NCBI RefSeq assembly: GCF_002007605.1
Contig: NZ_CP019799.1
Location: 310,001-374,000, forward strand
Direction: 5' to 3'
Length of the DNA stretch: 64,000 bases
DNA from: Cellvibrio sp. PSBB023
GTDB lineage: Bacteria; Pseudomonadota; Gammaproteobacteria; Pseudomonadales; Cellvibrionaceae
Below the pieces are notes generated by a model. It was not told where the DNA came from and ran no database searches. It saw only the letters and a program-made list of their open reading frames with translations. Of this stretch, positions 45,506-54,660 are shown one piece after another. How positions within the stretch are numbered: the stretch's first letter is position 1; each line of letters starts with the position of its first letter. A program made the position numbers and the translations under genes.

Positions 45506-46702
45506 CTATCGGTGAAGCCCGTGAGTGCGCACTTGGGTGAGGGCGTGAATAACGCCGCGCAATTCAGCCAGCCCTTTCATTCGCCCGGCATAGGAGTAGC
45601 CGGGGTTGATGCCGGGCTTGCCAATTTCATCACCCATCAGGTGGCCGTGGTCCGGGCGCATCGCAATGGCTGGCAGGTTAATGCCTTGCTGTTTGCGGCG
45701 ACTTTCTTCTTCTAATAATGCATCGATCAGGCCGACCATATCGTTGTCGCCATCCAGGTGATCCGATTCAAAGAAGGAGCCATCGGCTTCGCGTTTAATG
45801 TTGCGCAGGTGCACAAAGTAAATGCGCTCGCCGAATTCACGCGCCATGGCAACCAGGTCATTGTCACAGCGTGCGCCGTAAGAGCCGGCGCAGAGTGTTA
45901 AGCCGTTTGCCGGGCTGGGTACGGCGTTGAGCAGTGCGCGAGCATCATCGGCGGTAGATACAACACGCGGCAGTCCAAACAGCGAGAAGGGTGGGTCATC
46001 CGGGTGGATGCACATGCGTACTCCGGCCTCTTCGGCTACAGGAATAATTTCGCGCAGGAAGGCAAACAGGTTGGCACGCATGCCGTCATCGCCCATTTTG
46101 ATGAAGAGATCGATAGCGGCGCGAATTCCATCGCGATCATAAGAGCCTTCACCGCCGGGTAGTCCGGCAATGATATTTTTCTCCAGCAGCACTTTTTCTT
46201 CGCTGCTCATGGCATCAAGACGAGCCTTGGCTTTGGTGAGCACCTCAGGCTGATAGTCCTGTTCGGCGCCGGGGCGTTGCAGGATATAAACATCATAGGC
46301 CGCAAAATCGCTCATCTCAAAACGCAGCGCGCGGGCGTTGTTGGGCAGGGTGTAATTAAGGTTGGTGCGAGTCCAATCGACGACCGGCATAAAGTTGTAG
46401 CAGACATCGTAAACACCGGCTGCACCCACATTGCGAATGGACTGTTTGTAGTTGTCGATGTATTGCTGGTAGTTGCCAGTGCGGGTCTTGATATCGTTGT
46501 GAAGCGGGATGCTTTCGATAACAGCCCACTCAAGTCCTTGATCTTCAATGATTTTTTTGCGTTCCAGCACTTCCTCAAGGGGCCAGACGGCACCTGTGGG
46601 TATGTGGTGTAAGGAGGTGACGATGCCGGTTGCGCCTGCTTGCGCAATGCTTTGCAGGCTGACGGTATCGTTTGGGCCAAACCAGCGCCAGGTCTCTTTC
46701 AT
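45506..46702 (-). CDS. uxuA: Mannonate dehydratase UxuA
   Basis: Converts D-mannonate to 2-keto-3-deoxy-gluconate in glucuronate breakdown. The 398-aa TIM-barrel enzyme matches UxuA (394 aa in E. coli): start KETWRWFGPNDTVSL, GATGIVTSLHHIPTGAVW, CYNFMPVVDWTRTNL, and the Mn/Fe-binding MCIHPDDPP, FVHLRN, MRPDHGH. The gene stands alone between map and rpsB, with no other uronate gene adjacent. A GntR-type operator candidate lies 36 bases upstream of the start. The gene is probably induced by an uronate and may have been inserted here. Confidence 0.95.
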   Translation of the reverse strand: MKETWRWFGPNDTVSLQSIAQAGATGIVTSLHHIPTGAVWPLEEVLERKKIIEDQGLEWAVIESIPLHNDIKTRTGNYQQYIDNYKQSIRNVGAAGVYDVCYNFMPVVDWTRTNLNYTLPNNARALRFEMSDFAAYDVYILQRPGAEQDYQPEVLTKAKARLDAMSSEEKVLLEKNIIAGLPGGEGSYDRDGIRAAIDLFIKMGDDGMRANLFAFLREIIPVAEEAGVRMCIHPDDPPFSLFGLPRVVSTADDARALLNAVPSPANGLTLCAGSYGARCDNDLVAMAREFGERIYFVHLRNIKREADGSFFESDHLDGDNDMVGLIDALLEEESRRKQQGINLPAIAMRPDHGHLMGDEIGKPGINPGYSYAGRMKGLAELRGVIHALTQVRTHGLHR

Positions 46703-46738
46703 GGTGGTCTCGCTACAATTTACAGAGTGTGATGCGAA

Positions 46739-46750
46739 CTAGTATACAAG
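46739..46750. promoter_or_regulatory. GntR-type operator candidate upstream of uxuA
   Basis: CTAGTATACAAG has a GTATAC core with 5 of 6 matched half-site bases, like the TTGTATACAA operators of UxuR/ExuR/KdgR-type FadR-group regulators. It lies 36-48 bases upstream of the uxuA start. Confidence 0.5.
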
Positions 46751-46844
46751 TAGTGTGGTGTTTGTCCTAGAGGGGAATCTTGCTTTTCGATGGCTGGATG
46801 CAAGGCTTGGGGCTTACTTTTTGGTTTATTCTGCCTGTTGTTTG

Positions 46845-46853
46845 TGATATAAA
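46845..46853 (+). promoter_or_regulatory. Extended -10 promoter of rpsB-tsf
   Basis: TGATATAAA fits TGn-TATAAT. Transcription would start near 46860. The leader begins with a GCCTC/GAGGC hairpin (46858-46875), in keeping with the gammaproteobacterial S2 leader, though I cannot confirm the match. Confidence 0.45.
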
Positions 46854-47034
46854 GCGCGCCTCTTTTTGCGGAGGCTGTCGCCAGCGCAGGAAGAAAAATC
46901 CGTTTTTAAATGTAATTTACCAACGTCACATATATACCGACACGCAAAACCTGGGTGCCCAATGGCTGCTGTATAGCGTCCATGATGGTTGGTTAGCGGG
47001 GTATATAGAGGCCTAACCCAGTAGGAATACTAAA

Positions 47035-47772
47035 ATGCCACAAGTAAGCATGCGCGATATGTTGTCTGCCGGTGTCCACTTCGGTCACCAAACCCGTTAC
47101 TGGAACCCTAAGATGGGCAAGTACATCTTTGGTGCGCGTAACAAGATCCATATTATTAACCTTGAGCACACTGTGCCTGCGTTCAACGAAGCTCTTGCTT
47201 TGATTCAACAAATGGCCTCTCAAAAGAAAAAGATTCTGTTTGTTGGTACCAAGCGCGCTGCGCAAAAGACCATCAAAGAAGAAGCTATCCGCGCTGGCCA
47301 GCCTTTTGTTAGTCACCGCTGGTTGGGTGGCATGCTCACCAACTACAAAACCATTCGCGCCTCTATCCGTCGCTTGCAAGAGCTGACCACCCAGAGCGAA
47401 GACGGTACTTTTGCCAAGTTGACCAAAAAAGAAGCGCTGATGCGTACTCGTGATATGGAGAAGCTTGAGCGTTCAATTGGCGGTATCAAAAATATCGCTG
47501 GTTTGCCTGATGCAATGTTTGTTATCGACGTTGATCACGAGCGTATTGCGATTCAGGAAGCCAACAAGTTGGGTATCCCTGTTATTGGTATCGTTGATAC
47601 TAACAGCAACCCTGAAGGTGTTGACTACGTAATTCCAGGTAACGATGACGCCATTCGTGCGATCAAGTTGTATGTGTCTGCCATTGCTGATGCATGTCTG
47701 GAAGGTTCCAAGTCAGCGTCTTCTGTGCCAAACAAAGATGAATACGTAGCTGCCGAAGGCGCTGCTGAGTAA
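47035..47772 (+). CDS. rpsB: 30S ribosomal protein S2
   Basis: Essential component of the small subunit, 245 aa, starting [20 protein letters not shown]. Conserved segments include [19 protein letters not shown] and [18 protein letters not shown]. The AGTAGGA ribosome site precedes ATG 47035. It is followed by tsf after 123 bases with a short GC hairpin between, as in E. coli. Its codons are rich in the preferred CGT, GGT and GTT, as expected for a highly expressed gene. Confidence 0.98.
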   Translation: MPQVSMRDMLSAGVHFGHQTRYWNPKMGKYIFGARNKIHIINLEHTVPAFNEALALIQQMASQKKKILFVGTKRAAQKTIKEEAIRAGQPFVSHRWLGGMLTNYKTIRASIRRLQELTTQSEDGTFAKLTKKEALMRTRDMEKLERSIGGIKNIAGLPDAMFVIDVDHERIAIQEANKLGIPVIGIVDTNSNPEGVDYVIPGNDDAIRAIKLYVSAIADACLEGSKSASSVPNKDEYVAAEGAAE

Positions 47773-47838
47773 TCTCGCGACGTAATCAAGCGACCAAAGC
47801 GCTGCCAGCTTGTGCATAAGCGCAGCGTTGTCGGAAGA

Positions 47839-47859
47839 GGGGGCTTGGCCCCCTTTTTT
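47839..47859 (+). terminator. Terminator or attenuator between rpsB and tsf
   Basis: GGGGGC and GCCCCC pair around a TTG loop, followed by T6. Partial termination here would give more rpsB than tsf mRNA. Confidence 0.75.
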
Positions 47860-47895
47860 CAACTTTGAATTTGAACATTTATTGAGGACACATCC

Positions 47896-48765
47896 ATGAC
47901 AGCTGTTACTCCTGCTTTGGTAAAAGAACTGCGTGACCGTACTGGTCTGGGCATGATGGAATGTAAAAAAGCCTTGGGCGAAGCCAATGGTGACATCGAA
48001 CTGGCCATTGAAAACCTGCGCAAGGTTTCTGGTTTGAAGGCCGCTAAAAAAGAAGGCCGTACGGCGGCTGACGGTGTAGTGGCTGTTAAAGTTGCTCCAG
48101 ATAACAGCTACGGTGTTGTTATTGAAGTTAACTCTGAAACTGACTTTGTGGCGCGCGATGCTGGCTTCCTGGCTTTCGTGAACAGCGTGTTGGATAAGGC
48201 ATTTGCTACCAAACAAACTGATGTTGCTGTTGTTATGGCAGGCGAGTTGGAATCAGCGCGTGAAGCGTTGGTACAAAAAATCGGCGAAAAAATCAGTGTT
48301 CGTCGTATTAGCCTGGTTGAAGGTGGTGTTGTTGGTGGTTACCTGCACTTGAACAACCGCATTGCGGTACTGGTTCAATTGGAAGGTGGTAATGAAGAGA
48401 CTGCTAAAGACGTTGCTATGCACGTAGCGGCAGTTAATCCACAAGTGGTTAGCTCCGACCAAATGCCAGCTGATCTGGTAGAAAAAGAGAAAGAAATTAT
48501 CCGTGCTCAACCTGATATGGCTGGTAAGCCTGCTGAAATCGTTGAGAAGATGATTGGTGGTCGTATCAGCAAGTTCCTGAAAGAGGCTAGCTTGGTTGAT
48601 CAGGCTTTCGTTAAGAATCCAGAGCAAACTGTTGCTCAATTCGCTAAAGCTGCTGGCGCAACCGTTAAGAACTTTGTGCGCTTGGAAGTGGGCGAAGGTA
48701 TCGAAGTTGCGGTTGTGGACTTTGCTGCTGAAGTTGCTGCTCAGGTAGCTGCTAGTAAAGCTTAA
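47896..48765 (+). CDS. tsf: Elongation factor Ts
   Basis: Guanine-nucleotide exchange factor for EF-Tu, 289 aa. The N-terminal UBA-like domain is [19 protein letters not shown], followed by the EF-Tu-contact motif TDFVARD. The start is ATG 47896, with GAGGACAC upstream. It follows rpsB and is ended by a very strong bidirectional terminator before the diguanylate cyclase gene. Confidence 0.98.
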   Translation: MTAVTPALVKELRDRTGLGMMECKKALGEANGDIELAIENLRKVSGLKAAKKEGRTAADGVVAVKVAPDNSYGVVIEVNSETDFVARDAGFLAFVNSVLDKAFATKQTDVAVVMAGELESAREALVQKIGEKISVRRISLVEGGVVGGYLHLNNRIAVLVQLEGGNEETAKDVAMHVAAVNPQVVSSDQMPADLVEKEKEIIRAQPDMAGKPAEIVEKMIGGRISKFLKEASLVDQAFVKNPEQTVAQFAKAAGATVKNFVRLEVGEGIEVAVVDFAAEVAAQVAASKA

Positions 48766-48783
48766 TCCGTTTTTACGGATATT

Positions 48784-48819
48784 AAAAAACCCGCGCAATT
48801 TACATTGCGCGGGTTTTTT
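48784..48819. terminator. Strong bidirectional terminator after tsf
   Basis: The 16-base arms AAAAAACCCGCGCAAT and ATTGCGCGGGTTTTTT enclose a TTAC loop. It serves tsf (+) and the diguanylate cyclase (-). Confidence 0.93.
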
Positions 48820-48885
48820 ATTGGTCTGAATTTTTAGGTTATTTATTTCCATCTCTCATAAAATTGGAAATAAAAGCGCGCTCTT

Positions 48886-50199
48886 CTAAAGTTTATCCTC
48901 AGCTAGAATGCAGCGGTTTCGCCCCAGCTCTTTTGCTTTGTACAGAGCGTTGTCGGCGCGCTTGAAGCAGGTGGCAAAATCCTCGTTAGGTTGATGTTCG
49001 CTCACGCCAAAGCTCGCGCTCAGTTGAATCTCTCCATTGAGTTTAACTTTGCTATTGGCCAGGGTGTTGCGAATGGTTTCCGCAATAGACATCGCTATTT
49101 TTGTGCTGGTGCTGGGCATAATCATCACAAATTCTTCTCCGCCCCATCGGCCAACAAAGTCGTTTGCGCGCATATTGTCTTGAATGATGTTGGCGATGTG
49201 CTGTAGCACCAGGTCACCCTTGTCGTGCCCGTGTTGATCATTAATTTGTTTGAAGTGATCAATATCGGTAATGATGAGTGCGTACTTGGCTGAGGTTTCC
49301 GGGTGATTCTGATCCGCTAAGCTGGCGACAATCTGGTCAATGCCAAAGCGATTGTAGAGTTGGGTTAGTGGGTCGACGGTCGACAAGCGGCGAAACTTAT
49401 TCGTCTCTTCGCGGAGTTGTTCGTTGGTGTTGCTCAGTTGATTGATGATATGGGTGTCGTGCTGGGTCTGTGCATTCAGCTTGATCAATTTCTTAATCGC
49501 AAAAATAAAAATGCCTAGCATCCACAGGCAGAGTATGCCGAGATACCAGTGCTCAGTGCTGATCCATTCGCCGTGTAATTCGAATTTCTCAATAGAAAAT
49601 TGATGCGTGCCCGGTTGCTCGGGGCCGCCAAAGTCGATGGTGATGGAAATGGCGTTGGTAAATTCCGGTGCGGCCCGGGCGAATGGAATGTTGAACTGGT
49701 TTAGCCACCAGTCGGCAACTGTAAATGCTGTTAGTGCCAGCTTGTGTTCCCGGTTCAGATCCTTGGTGTGAAGATGTACTGCATTGAATTTGGTGCTGTT
49801 TCGATCTTCTACATTGGAATAGGTGGGGTTGTAGTTGCGAATGGCAATTCGGACTTTATTGGCTGGGCCAGTGTAATTCATGTGAATGGTCAGATTTTCA
49901 TAACCCGATAAATCCCTGCCTTGATCGATAGTGCTGGACAAATCCATGGTTATTCCACAGGGAAAGTAGTCCCCGTCAAAATTGTCCGGATAATTGCATT
50001 GCCAGCTGGTGTACTCCTCGTTAGTCCATTCAGATGATGGGGTGCCATCAGTCAGTGGCTCGCTGTTAAGGAAGAGGGGGATGCTTGGGTTTGAGATTAA
50101 TGCCAAGCGTTTATCGGGGATAAAGTGCACGCCCACAACGAGCAAAATGGTCACCACTATGACGGCTAGCAGGATGGAGTTAAAGCTTTTGTCATTCAT
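48886..50199 (-). CDS. Membrane diguanylate cyclase with a periplasmic beta-rich sensor domain
   Basis: 437-aa GGDEF enzyme that should make c-di-GMP from two GTP. I chose ATG 50199 (MNDKSFNSILL); an upstream frame adds 15 residues. A membrane helix near 8-25 and another near 225-243 flank a periplasmic domain (about 28-222) with Trp/Tyr-rich strands: GYENLTIHMNYTGPANKVRI and HQFSIEKFELHGEWI. This looks like a jelly-roll or carbohydrate-binding type sandwich, but I cannot name the family. After a short coiled segment comes GGDEF with active-site GGEEF (about 353-357). The I-site RxxD (RAND) is 5 residues before it, so product inhibition is expected. Confidence 0.88.
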   Translation of the reverse strand: MNDKSFNSILLAVIVVTILLVVGVHFIPDKRLALISNPSIPLFLNSEPLTDGTPSSEWTNEEYTSWQCNYPDNFDGDYFPCGITMDLSSTIDQGRDLSGYENLTIHMNYTGPANKVRIAIRNYNPTYSNVEDRNSTKFNAVHLHTKDLNREHKLALTAFTVADWWLNQFNIPFARAAPEFTNAISITIDFGGPEQPGTHQFSIEKFELHGEWISTEHWYLGILCLWMLGIFIFAIKKLIKLNAQTQHDTHIINQLSNTNEQLREETNKFRRLSTVDPLTQLYNRFGIDQIVASLADQNHPETSAKYALIITDIDHFKQINDQHGHDKGDLVLQHIANIIQDNMRANDFVGRWGGEEFVMIMPSTSTKIAMSIAETIRNTLANSKVKLNGEIQLSASFGVSEHQPNEDFATCFKRADNALYKAKELGRNRCILAEDKL

Positions 50200-50350
50200 T
50201 GGCGGTTTGCTCCCTTGAAAAACCATCCACCAAGTATTGCCCAATAAATGCAGGTTTCAACGTCAGGTCGACATTAGGCAGGTAAATCTTTCATTTGCCT
50301 GCTTGCCTTGCGAAATGCGATCAACTTGGGTCACCTGTTTTGTTGATTTC

Positions 50351-50359
50351 TGTTACACT
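50351..50359 (+). promoter_or_regulatory. Candidate extended -10 promoter of pyrH-frr
   Basis: TGTTACACT fits the TGn-TATAAT form at 5 of 6 -10 positions with minor changes. A leader of about 62 bases would precede pyrH. Confidence 0.4.
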
Positions 50360-50427
50360 GCACCGATTTTTCGGCCCCTCAGTAGGTGTGGGCATTTGCG
50401 GCTAACTCATTGTTTTGGAGAGCATTT

Positions 50428-51162
50428 ATGTCCAGCCCCAGAGATAAAAAGTACAAGCGCATTTTATTGAAGCTCAGCGGTGAAGAGCTGATGGGTACGG
50501 AAGGATTTGGTATTGACCCTAAAGTGCTCGACAAAATGGCCCTGGAAATCGGTCAATTGGTTGGCATTGGCGTACAAGTTGGTTTGGTCATTGGTGGCGG
50601 CAACCTGTTTCGCGGTGCTGCATTAAGTGCGGCTGGCCTTGATCGAGTGACTGGCGATCATATGGGAATGCTGGCCACAGTCATGAATGCGCTGGCGATG
50701 CGCGATGCGCTTGAACGCTCCAATATTTCCTCTCGGGTGATGTCAGCTATCCCCATGAGTGGTGTTGTTGAGCACTATGATCGCCGTCGTGCTGTACGTT
50801 TCCTGAACTCCGGTGAGGTGGTTATTTTTTCGGCAGGTACTGGTAATCCGTTTTTTACCACCGATTCTGCGGCTTGTTTACGCGGTATTGAAGTCGATGC
50901 CGATATAGTGCTCAAGGCAACCAAGGTTGATGGTGTCTATTCTGCAGACCCGAAAAAAGACCCGACGGCCACCAAGTATGATCGTTTGTCCTACGACGAA
51001 GTACTGGATAAAAAATTAGGTGTAATGGATCTGACAGCGATTTGTTTATGTCGCGAGCACGATATGCCGGTGCGCGTATTCCGTATGAATAAAACCGGTG
51101 CGCTGTTGAATATCGTGGTTGGCAGTAATGAAGGTACTTTGATTGAAGAGGATAAATCATGA
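50428..51162 (+). CDS. pyrH: UMP kinase PyrH
   Basis: Hexameric bacterial UMP kinase that makes UDP for nucleotide, sugar-nucleotide and peptidoglycan synthesis. The 244-aa start at ATG 50428 has GGAG 7 bases upstream; the frame is open 14 codons further but without a site. Key segments are [41 protein letters not shown], and [16 protein letters not shown]. The stop overlaps the frr start (ATGA). This is the start of the classic pyrH-frr-uppS-cdsA-dxr run. Confidence 0.97.
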   Translation: MSSPRDKKYKRILLKLSGEELMGTEGFGIDPKVLDKMALEIGQLVGIGVQVGLVIGGGNLFRGAALSAAGLDRVTGDHMGMLATVMNALAMRDALERSNISSRVMSAIPMSGVVEHYDRRRAVRFLNSGEVVIFSAGTGNPFFTTDSAACLRGIEVDADIVLKATKVDGVYSADPKKDPTATKYDRLSYDEVLDKKLGVMDLTAICLCREHDMPVRVFRMNKTGALLNIVVGSNEGTLIEEDKS

Positions 51163-51716
51163 TCAATGATATTAAAAAAGACGCTGAAGGGCGCATGAAA
51201 AAAGCTGTTGAAGCACTGGCGAACAATTTCAATAAAATCCGTACTGGCCGTGCTCACCCCAGTCTGTTGGATGGTATTAGCGTGAATTACTACGGTACAC
51301 CGACCCCTCTGTCACAAGTGGCTAACATCAATATCGAAGATGCACGCACCCTGTCGATTAGCCCTTGGGAGCGCAATCTGGTGCCCGAGATTGAAAAGGC
51401 GATCATGAAATCCGATTTGGGTTTGAATCCCTCTACCACTAATGGTCTGATTCGTATTCCATTGCCGATGCTGACTGAGGAAACGCGTAAGCATTTCATC
51501 AAGCAGGCGCGTGCTGAAGCAGAGAATGGCCGCGTTGCTGTGCGTAATGTGCGTCGCGATGTGCTGGGCGATATCAAGGCGCTGCTGAAAGACAAAGCCA
51601 TTGGTGAAGATGAGGATCGCCGTGCACAGGACGATATTCAAAAAATTACCGATAAATACATCGCTGAAGTGGATAAAGCGCTGGCAGCCAAAGAAGTTGA
51701 TTTGATGGCTGTGTAA
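51159..51716 (+). CDS. frr: Ribosome recycling factor
   Basis: Splits the post-termination ribosome together with EF-G. The 185-aa length is typical. Conserved parts are [29 protein letters not shown], and [10 protein letters not shown]. It is coupled to pyrH by a 4-base overlap. A 137-base gap with no terminator precedes uppS. Confidence 0.97.
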   Translation: MINDIKKDAEGRMKKAVEALANNFNKIRTGRAHPSLLDGISVNYYGTPTPLSQVANINIEDARTLSISPWERNLVPEIEKAIMKSDLGLNPSTTNGLIRIPLPMLTEETRKHFIKQARAEAENGRVAVRNVRRDVLGDIKALLKDKAIGEDEDRRAQDDIQKITDKYIAEVDKALAAKEVDLMAV

Positions 51717-51853
51717 TCTGCATCATCTGGCGAGTCGCATCCTTCCGGGAGGCGGCTCTGCTTCCCGCACTACGACTAGATAATTTCATTACAAAAACAA
51801 AAAACGGGTTGTCGGTGAGAATCCGATGCTGGCCTGTCGCTGGGAGAGTACGC

Positions 51854-52588
51854 GTGACTGATAATAGTCTTCGCCACGTGGCGATCATTATGGATGGCAA
51901 TAACCGCTGGGCAAAACAGCGCGGTATGGCGGGGGTTTCCGGTCATAAGGTTGGTGTTGAGCGCATTCGTGATGTGATGGCCGCCTGTCAGGATCAGGGC
52001 GTGGAAGTGCTCACCGTATTTGCCTTCAGTAGTGAAAACTGGCGTCGCCCTCCCATGGAGGTGGATGCCTTGATGTCGCTGTTTCACCTCTATTTAAAAA
52101 ATGAAGCCAAAGCGCTCAAAAAGAAGGGTGTGGCGTTACGGGTGATTGGTAACCGTGAGCGTTTTAGTCCGGCAATTCAAAAAGCGATTGCTGCCGCTGA
52201 GGCATTAACGGCAGGCGGTAAAACGACGTTGGTAATTGCTGCTGATTATGGCGGTCGCTGGGATATTGCCGAAGCAGCTCGCACCTTAGCGCAGCGCGTC
52301 AGTGAAGGGCATTTGGACGTAGCGGCGATTGATGAATCTGTATTGCATGCGCATACCTGCTTGGCGGACTTGCCGCCTCTGGACTTGTTGATCCGCACCG
52401 GGGGTGAAGTTCGCATCAGTAACTTCCTGTTGTGGCAATGCGCCTACGCGGAACTCTATTTCAGCGACAAACTCTGGCCTGATTTTGACGGCGATGAATT
52501 AAAAAAGGCGATTGCCAACTTCTACGAGCGTCAGCGCCGTTTTGGTATGACCAGTGATCAAATTGAAGCGGGTGCATTGAATGCTTAA
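51854..52588 (+). CDS. uppS: Undecaprenyl diphosphate synthase UppS
   Basis: Cis-prenyltransferase that makes the C55 lipid carrier for peptidoglycan and O-antigen synthesis. The start is GTG 51854, with GGGAG 7 bases ahead. An ATG-type upstream frame to 51809 would add 15 non-conserved residues. The 244-aa product has HVAIIMDGNNRWAKQRG with the catalytic Asp, FAFSSENWRRP, and RTGGEVRISNFLLWQ. The canonical RTSGE is RTGGE here, a mild deviation. It overlaps cdsA by 8 bases. Confidence 0.95.
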   Translation: MTDNSLRHVAIIMDGNNRWAKQRGMAGVSGHKVGVERIRDVMAACQDQGVEVLTVFAFSSENWRRPPMEVDALMSLFHLYLKNEAKALKKKGVALRVIGNRERFSPAIQKAIAAAEALTAGGKTTLVIAADYGGRWDIAEAARTLAQRVSEGHLDVAAIDESVLHAHTCLADLPPLDLLIRTGGEVRISNFLLWQCAYAELYFSDKLWPDFDGDELKKAIANFYERQRRFGMTSDQIEAGALNA

Positions 52589-53435
52589 GCAGCGCGTAAT
52601 CACCGCCTTGGTATTGGCGATCATCTTTATTGCAGCCCTGTTTGGCCTGCCTGCGGGTTATTTCTCTTTTTTTATCGGCGCAATCGTGCTGATTGGCGCG
52701 TGGGAGTGGGCTAATCTCGCGGGGTTTTCTGCGCTTTGGCAGCGTTGCCTCTACACGCTGTTTATTCTGCTTGCGCTGTTTGTGGTATCGGTTTATCTCG
52801 GGTTTGATGGTAGTGGTAGCCCTGCGTTGGATTCCCATGCTGTCCAGCAATTGCTGGTTGCTGGTTGTGTGTGGTGGGCACTTGCATTGTTATTGGTGCA
52901 GGGTTATCCCAGCAGCGCTCTGTTGTGGGGGCATAAAGCCTCACGGTTGGTGATAGGGTTATTGGTATTGTTGCCTACTTGGGTGGCATTGGTTTATGTG
53001 CGTCAGCACACTTCCGGGGCATGGTTAGTTTTACTGCTAATGCTGATTGTGGCAGTGGCAGATAGCGGTGGTTATTTTGCCGGCAAGCGTTTTGGTCGCG
53101 CCAAGTTGGCGTCTGCTGTTAGTCCCGGCAAAACCTGGGAAGGTTTTGCCGGTGGCTTTGTTGCCAACTGTGTACTGGCGCTGTTGTTGAGCGTCTGTCT
53201 GGATGTGAGTCTCCTGTTGATGCTTGCCTTGGTTGTGCCTACCAGCCTTGTGTCAGTGCTGGGGGATCTGTTGGAAAGTATGCTTAAGCGTCATGCGGGC
53301 ATCAAAGACAGTGGCGCTATTTTGCCCGGGCATGGCGGCATCCTTGATCGTGTCGATGGTGTTACAGCAGCGGCGCCGGTATTTGCGCTGGCATTATTGG
53401 CCAGTGGTGCATTCTCGACAACAGCAGGATTCTAG
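52581..53435 (+). CDS. cdsA: Phosphatidate cytidylyltransferase CdsA
   Basis: Inner-membrane enzyme that forms CDP-diacylglycerol from phosphatidate and CTP, entry to all membrane phospholipids. It is 284 aa with about 7-8 membrane segments. The C-terminal signature is SVLGDLLESMLKRHAGIKDS followed by GAILPGHGGILDRVD. It overlaps uppS and is 3 bases from dxr, so the run is tightly coupled. Confidence 0.95.
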   Translation: MLKQRVITALVLAIIFIAALFGLPAGYFSFFIGAIVLIGAWEWANLAGFSALWQRCLYTLFILLALFVVSVYLGFDGSGSPALDSHAVQQLLVAGCVWWALALLLVQGYPSSALLWGHKASRLVIGLLVLLPTWVALVYVRQHTSGAWLVLLLMLIVAVADSGGYFAGKRFGRAKLASAVSPGKTWEGFAGGFVANCVLALLLSVCLDVSLLLMLALVVPTSLVSVLGDLLESMLKRHAGIKDSGAILPGHGGILDRVDGVTAAAPVFALALLASGAFSTTAGF

Positions 53436-53438
53436 GTC

Positions 53439-54638
53439 ATGCAGCCAGCGGTTCAGTATATTACGATTTTGGGTGCGACCGGCTCCATTGGTGTCAGCAC
53501 ACTCGATGTGATTGCCCGTCACCCAGACCGCTATAAGGTATTTGCCCTGACGGCGGATCGTCGTTGGCAGTTATTGGCTACCCAATGTTTGCAGCACCAG
53601 CCGCGCTATGCCGTGCTAAATGACGCCAGTGCCGCGAGTGAATTAACACGTGAACTGCGTAAACAAGGTTGTAATACCGAGGTGCTACAAGGGTTGGCCG
53701 CGCTGGAATTGGTGGCTGCTCATGGGCAGGTCGATGCAGTGATGGCCGCTATAGTCGGTGCTGCAGGTCTGCTACCCACGCTGGCGGCAGTGCAGGCTGG
53801 TAAAAAAGTATTGCTCGCTAATAAAGAAGCCTTGGTGATGGCAGGTGGCCTGTTTACCCAGGCAGTGAATAAAAGTGGTGCGCTGCTGCTGCCGATTGAC
53901 AGTGAGCATAATGCGATTTTCCAGTGCCTGCCAAATCATCGCAGCGACTATTTGGCCGGTGGCTTGGTTTCAAGTGGGGTGCGTAAAATTCTCCTGACGG
54001 CATCTGGCGGTCCATTTCGTAACACGCCGCTTGCCGATTTGCCGCATGTCACGCCGGAGCAGGCCTGTGCCCATCCAAATTGGAGCATGGGGCAGAAAAT
54101 TTCCGTCGATTCAGCCAGTATGATGAACAAGGGGCTTGAGCTGATTGAGGCCTGCTGGCTGTTCAATACCCGTCCGCATCAGGTGCAAGTCGTCATTCAT
54201 CCGCAAAGTGTGATTCATTCGATGGTGGAGTATATCGATGGTTCGGTGCTTGCCCAGTTGGGTAACCCGGATATGCGTACCCCCATCGCCCATGCCCTGG
54301 CTTGGCCTGAGCGGATTGAATCCGGTGTGGCAAGCCTCGATATTATTGCAACAGCGCGCCTTGATTTTAGTGCGCCTGACTTACAGCGCTTTCCTTGCCT
54401 GCGATTGGCGCAGAAAGCGGCAGATGTCTCTGGCACTGCCCCCGCACTATTGAATGCGGCGAATGAAATCGCTGTAGCCGCCTTTCTTGCACGGCAGATT
54501 CGTTTCGATCAAATCGCTCAAGTTATCGACCATGTGTTGACGCGTCTTGACGCCGTTGAACCAACCAGTTTGGCACAGGTTCAAAGTGCAGACGCCGAGG
54601 CTCGTGCCTTGGCCAGTCAATTGATCAAGAGCTGGTGA
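53439..54638 (+). CDS. dxr: 1-deoxy-D-xylulose 5-phosphate reductoisomerase (Dxr/IspC)
   Basis: NADPH enzyme that converts DXP to MEP, the committed step of the non-mevalonate isoprenoid pathway that feeds UppS. The 399-aa protein has the Rossmann [17 protein letters not shown], the metal- and substrate-binding [15 protein letters not shown], and [11 protein letters not shown], plus [20 protein letters not shown]. No gaps are visible. It lies 22 bases before rseP. Confidence 0.97.
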   Translation: MQPAVQYITILGATGSIGVSTLDVIARHPDRYKVFALTADRRWQLLATQCLQHQPRYAVLNDASAASELTRELRKQGCNTEVLQGLAALELVAAHGQVDAVMAAIVGAAGLLPTLAAVQAGKKVLLANKEALVMAGGLFTQAVNKSGALLLPIDSEHNAIFQCLPNHRSDYLAGGLVSSGVRKILLTASGGPFRNTPLADLPHVTPEQACAHPNWSMGQKISVDSASMMNKGLELIEACWLFNTRPHQVQVVIHPQSVIHSMVEYIDGSVLAQLGNPDMRTPIAHALAWPERIESGVASLDIIATARLDFSAPDLQRFPCLRLAQKAADVSGTAPALLNAANEIAVAAFLARQIRFDQIAQVIDHVLTRLDAVEPTSLAQVQSADAEARALASQLIKSW

Positions 54639-54660
54639 TGATTATCCCGGGGCAGTCCTT

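Larger units (their letters stand above)
46703..47034. other. Divergent region between uxuA and rpsB, 332 bases
   Basis: It contains a candidate uxuA operator, an rpsB promoter, and a 5' leader of about 175 bases that may be an S2-responsive leader. A short open frame here (46780-47016) looks non-coding. Confidence 0.5.

Noticed and set aside
46780..47016. 78-aa open frame in the rpsB leader
   Set aside because: It overlaps the predicted promoter and leader hairpin of rpsB and has no start signal or family features.
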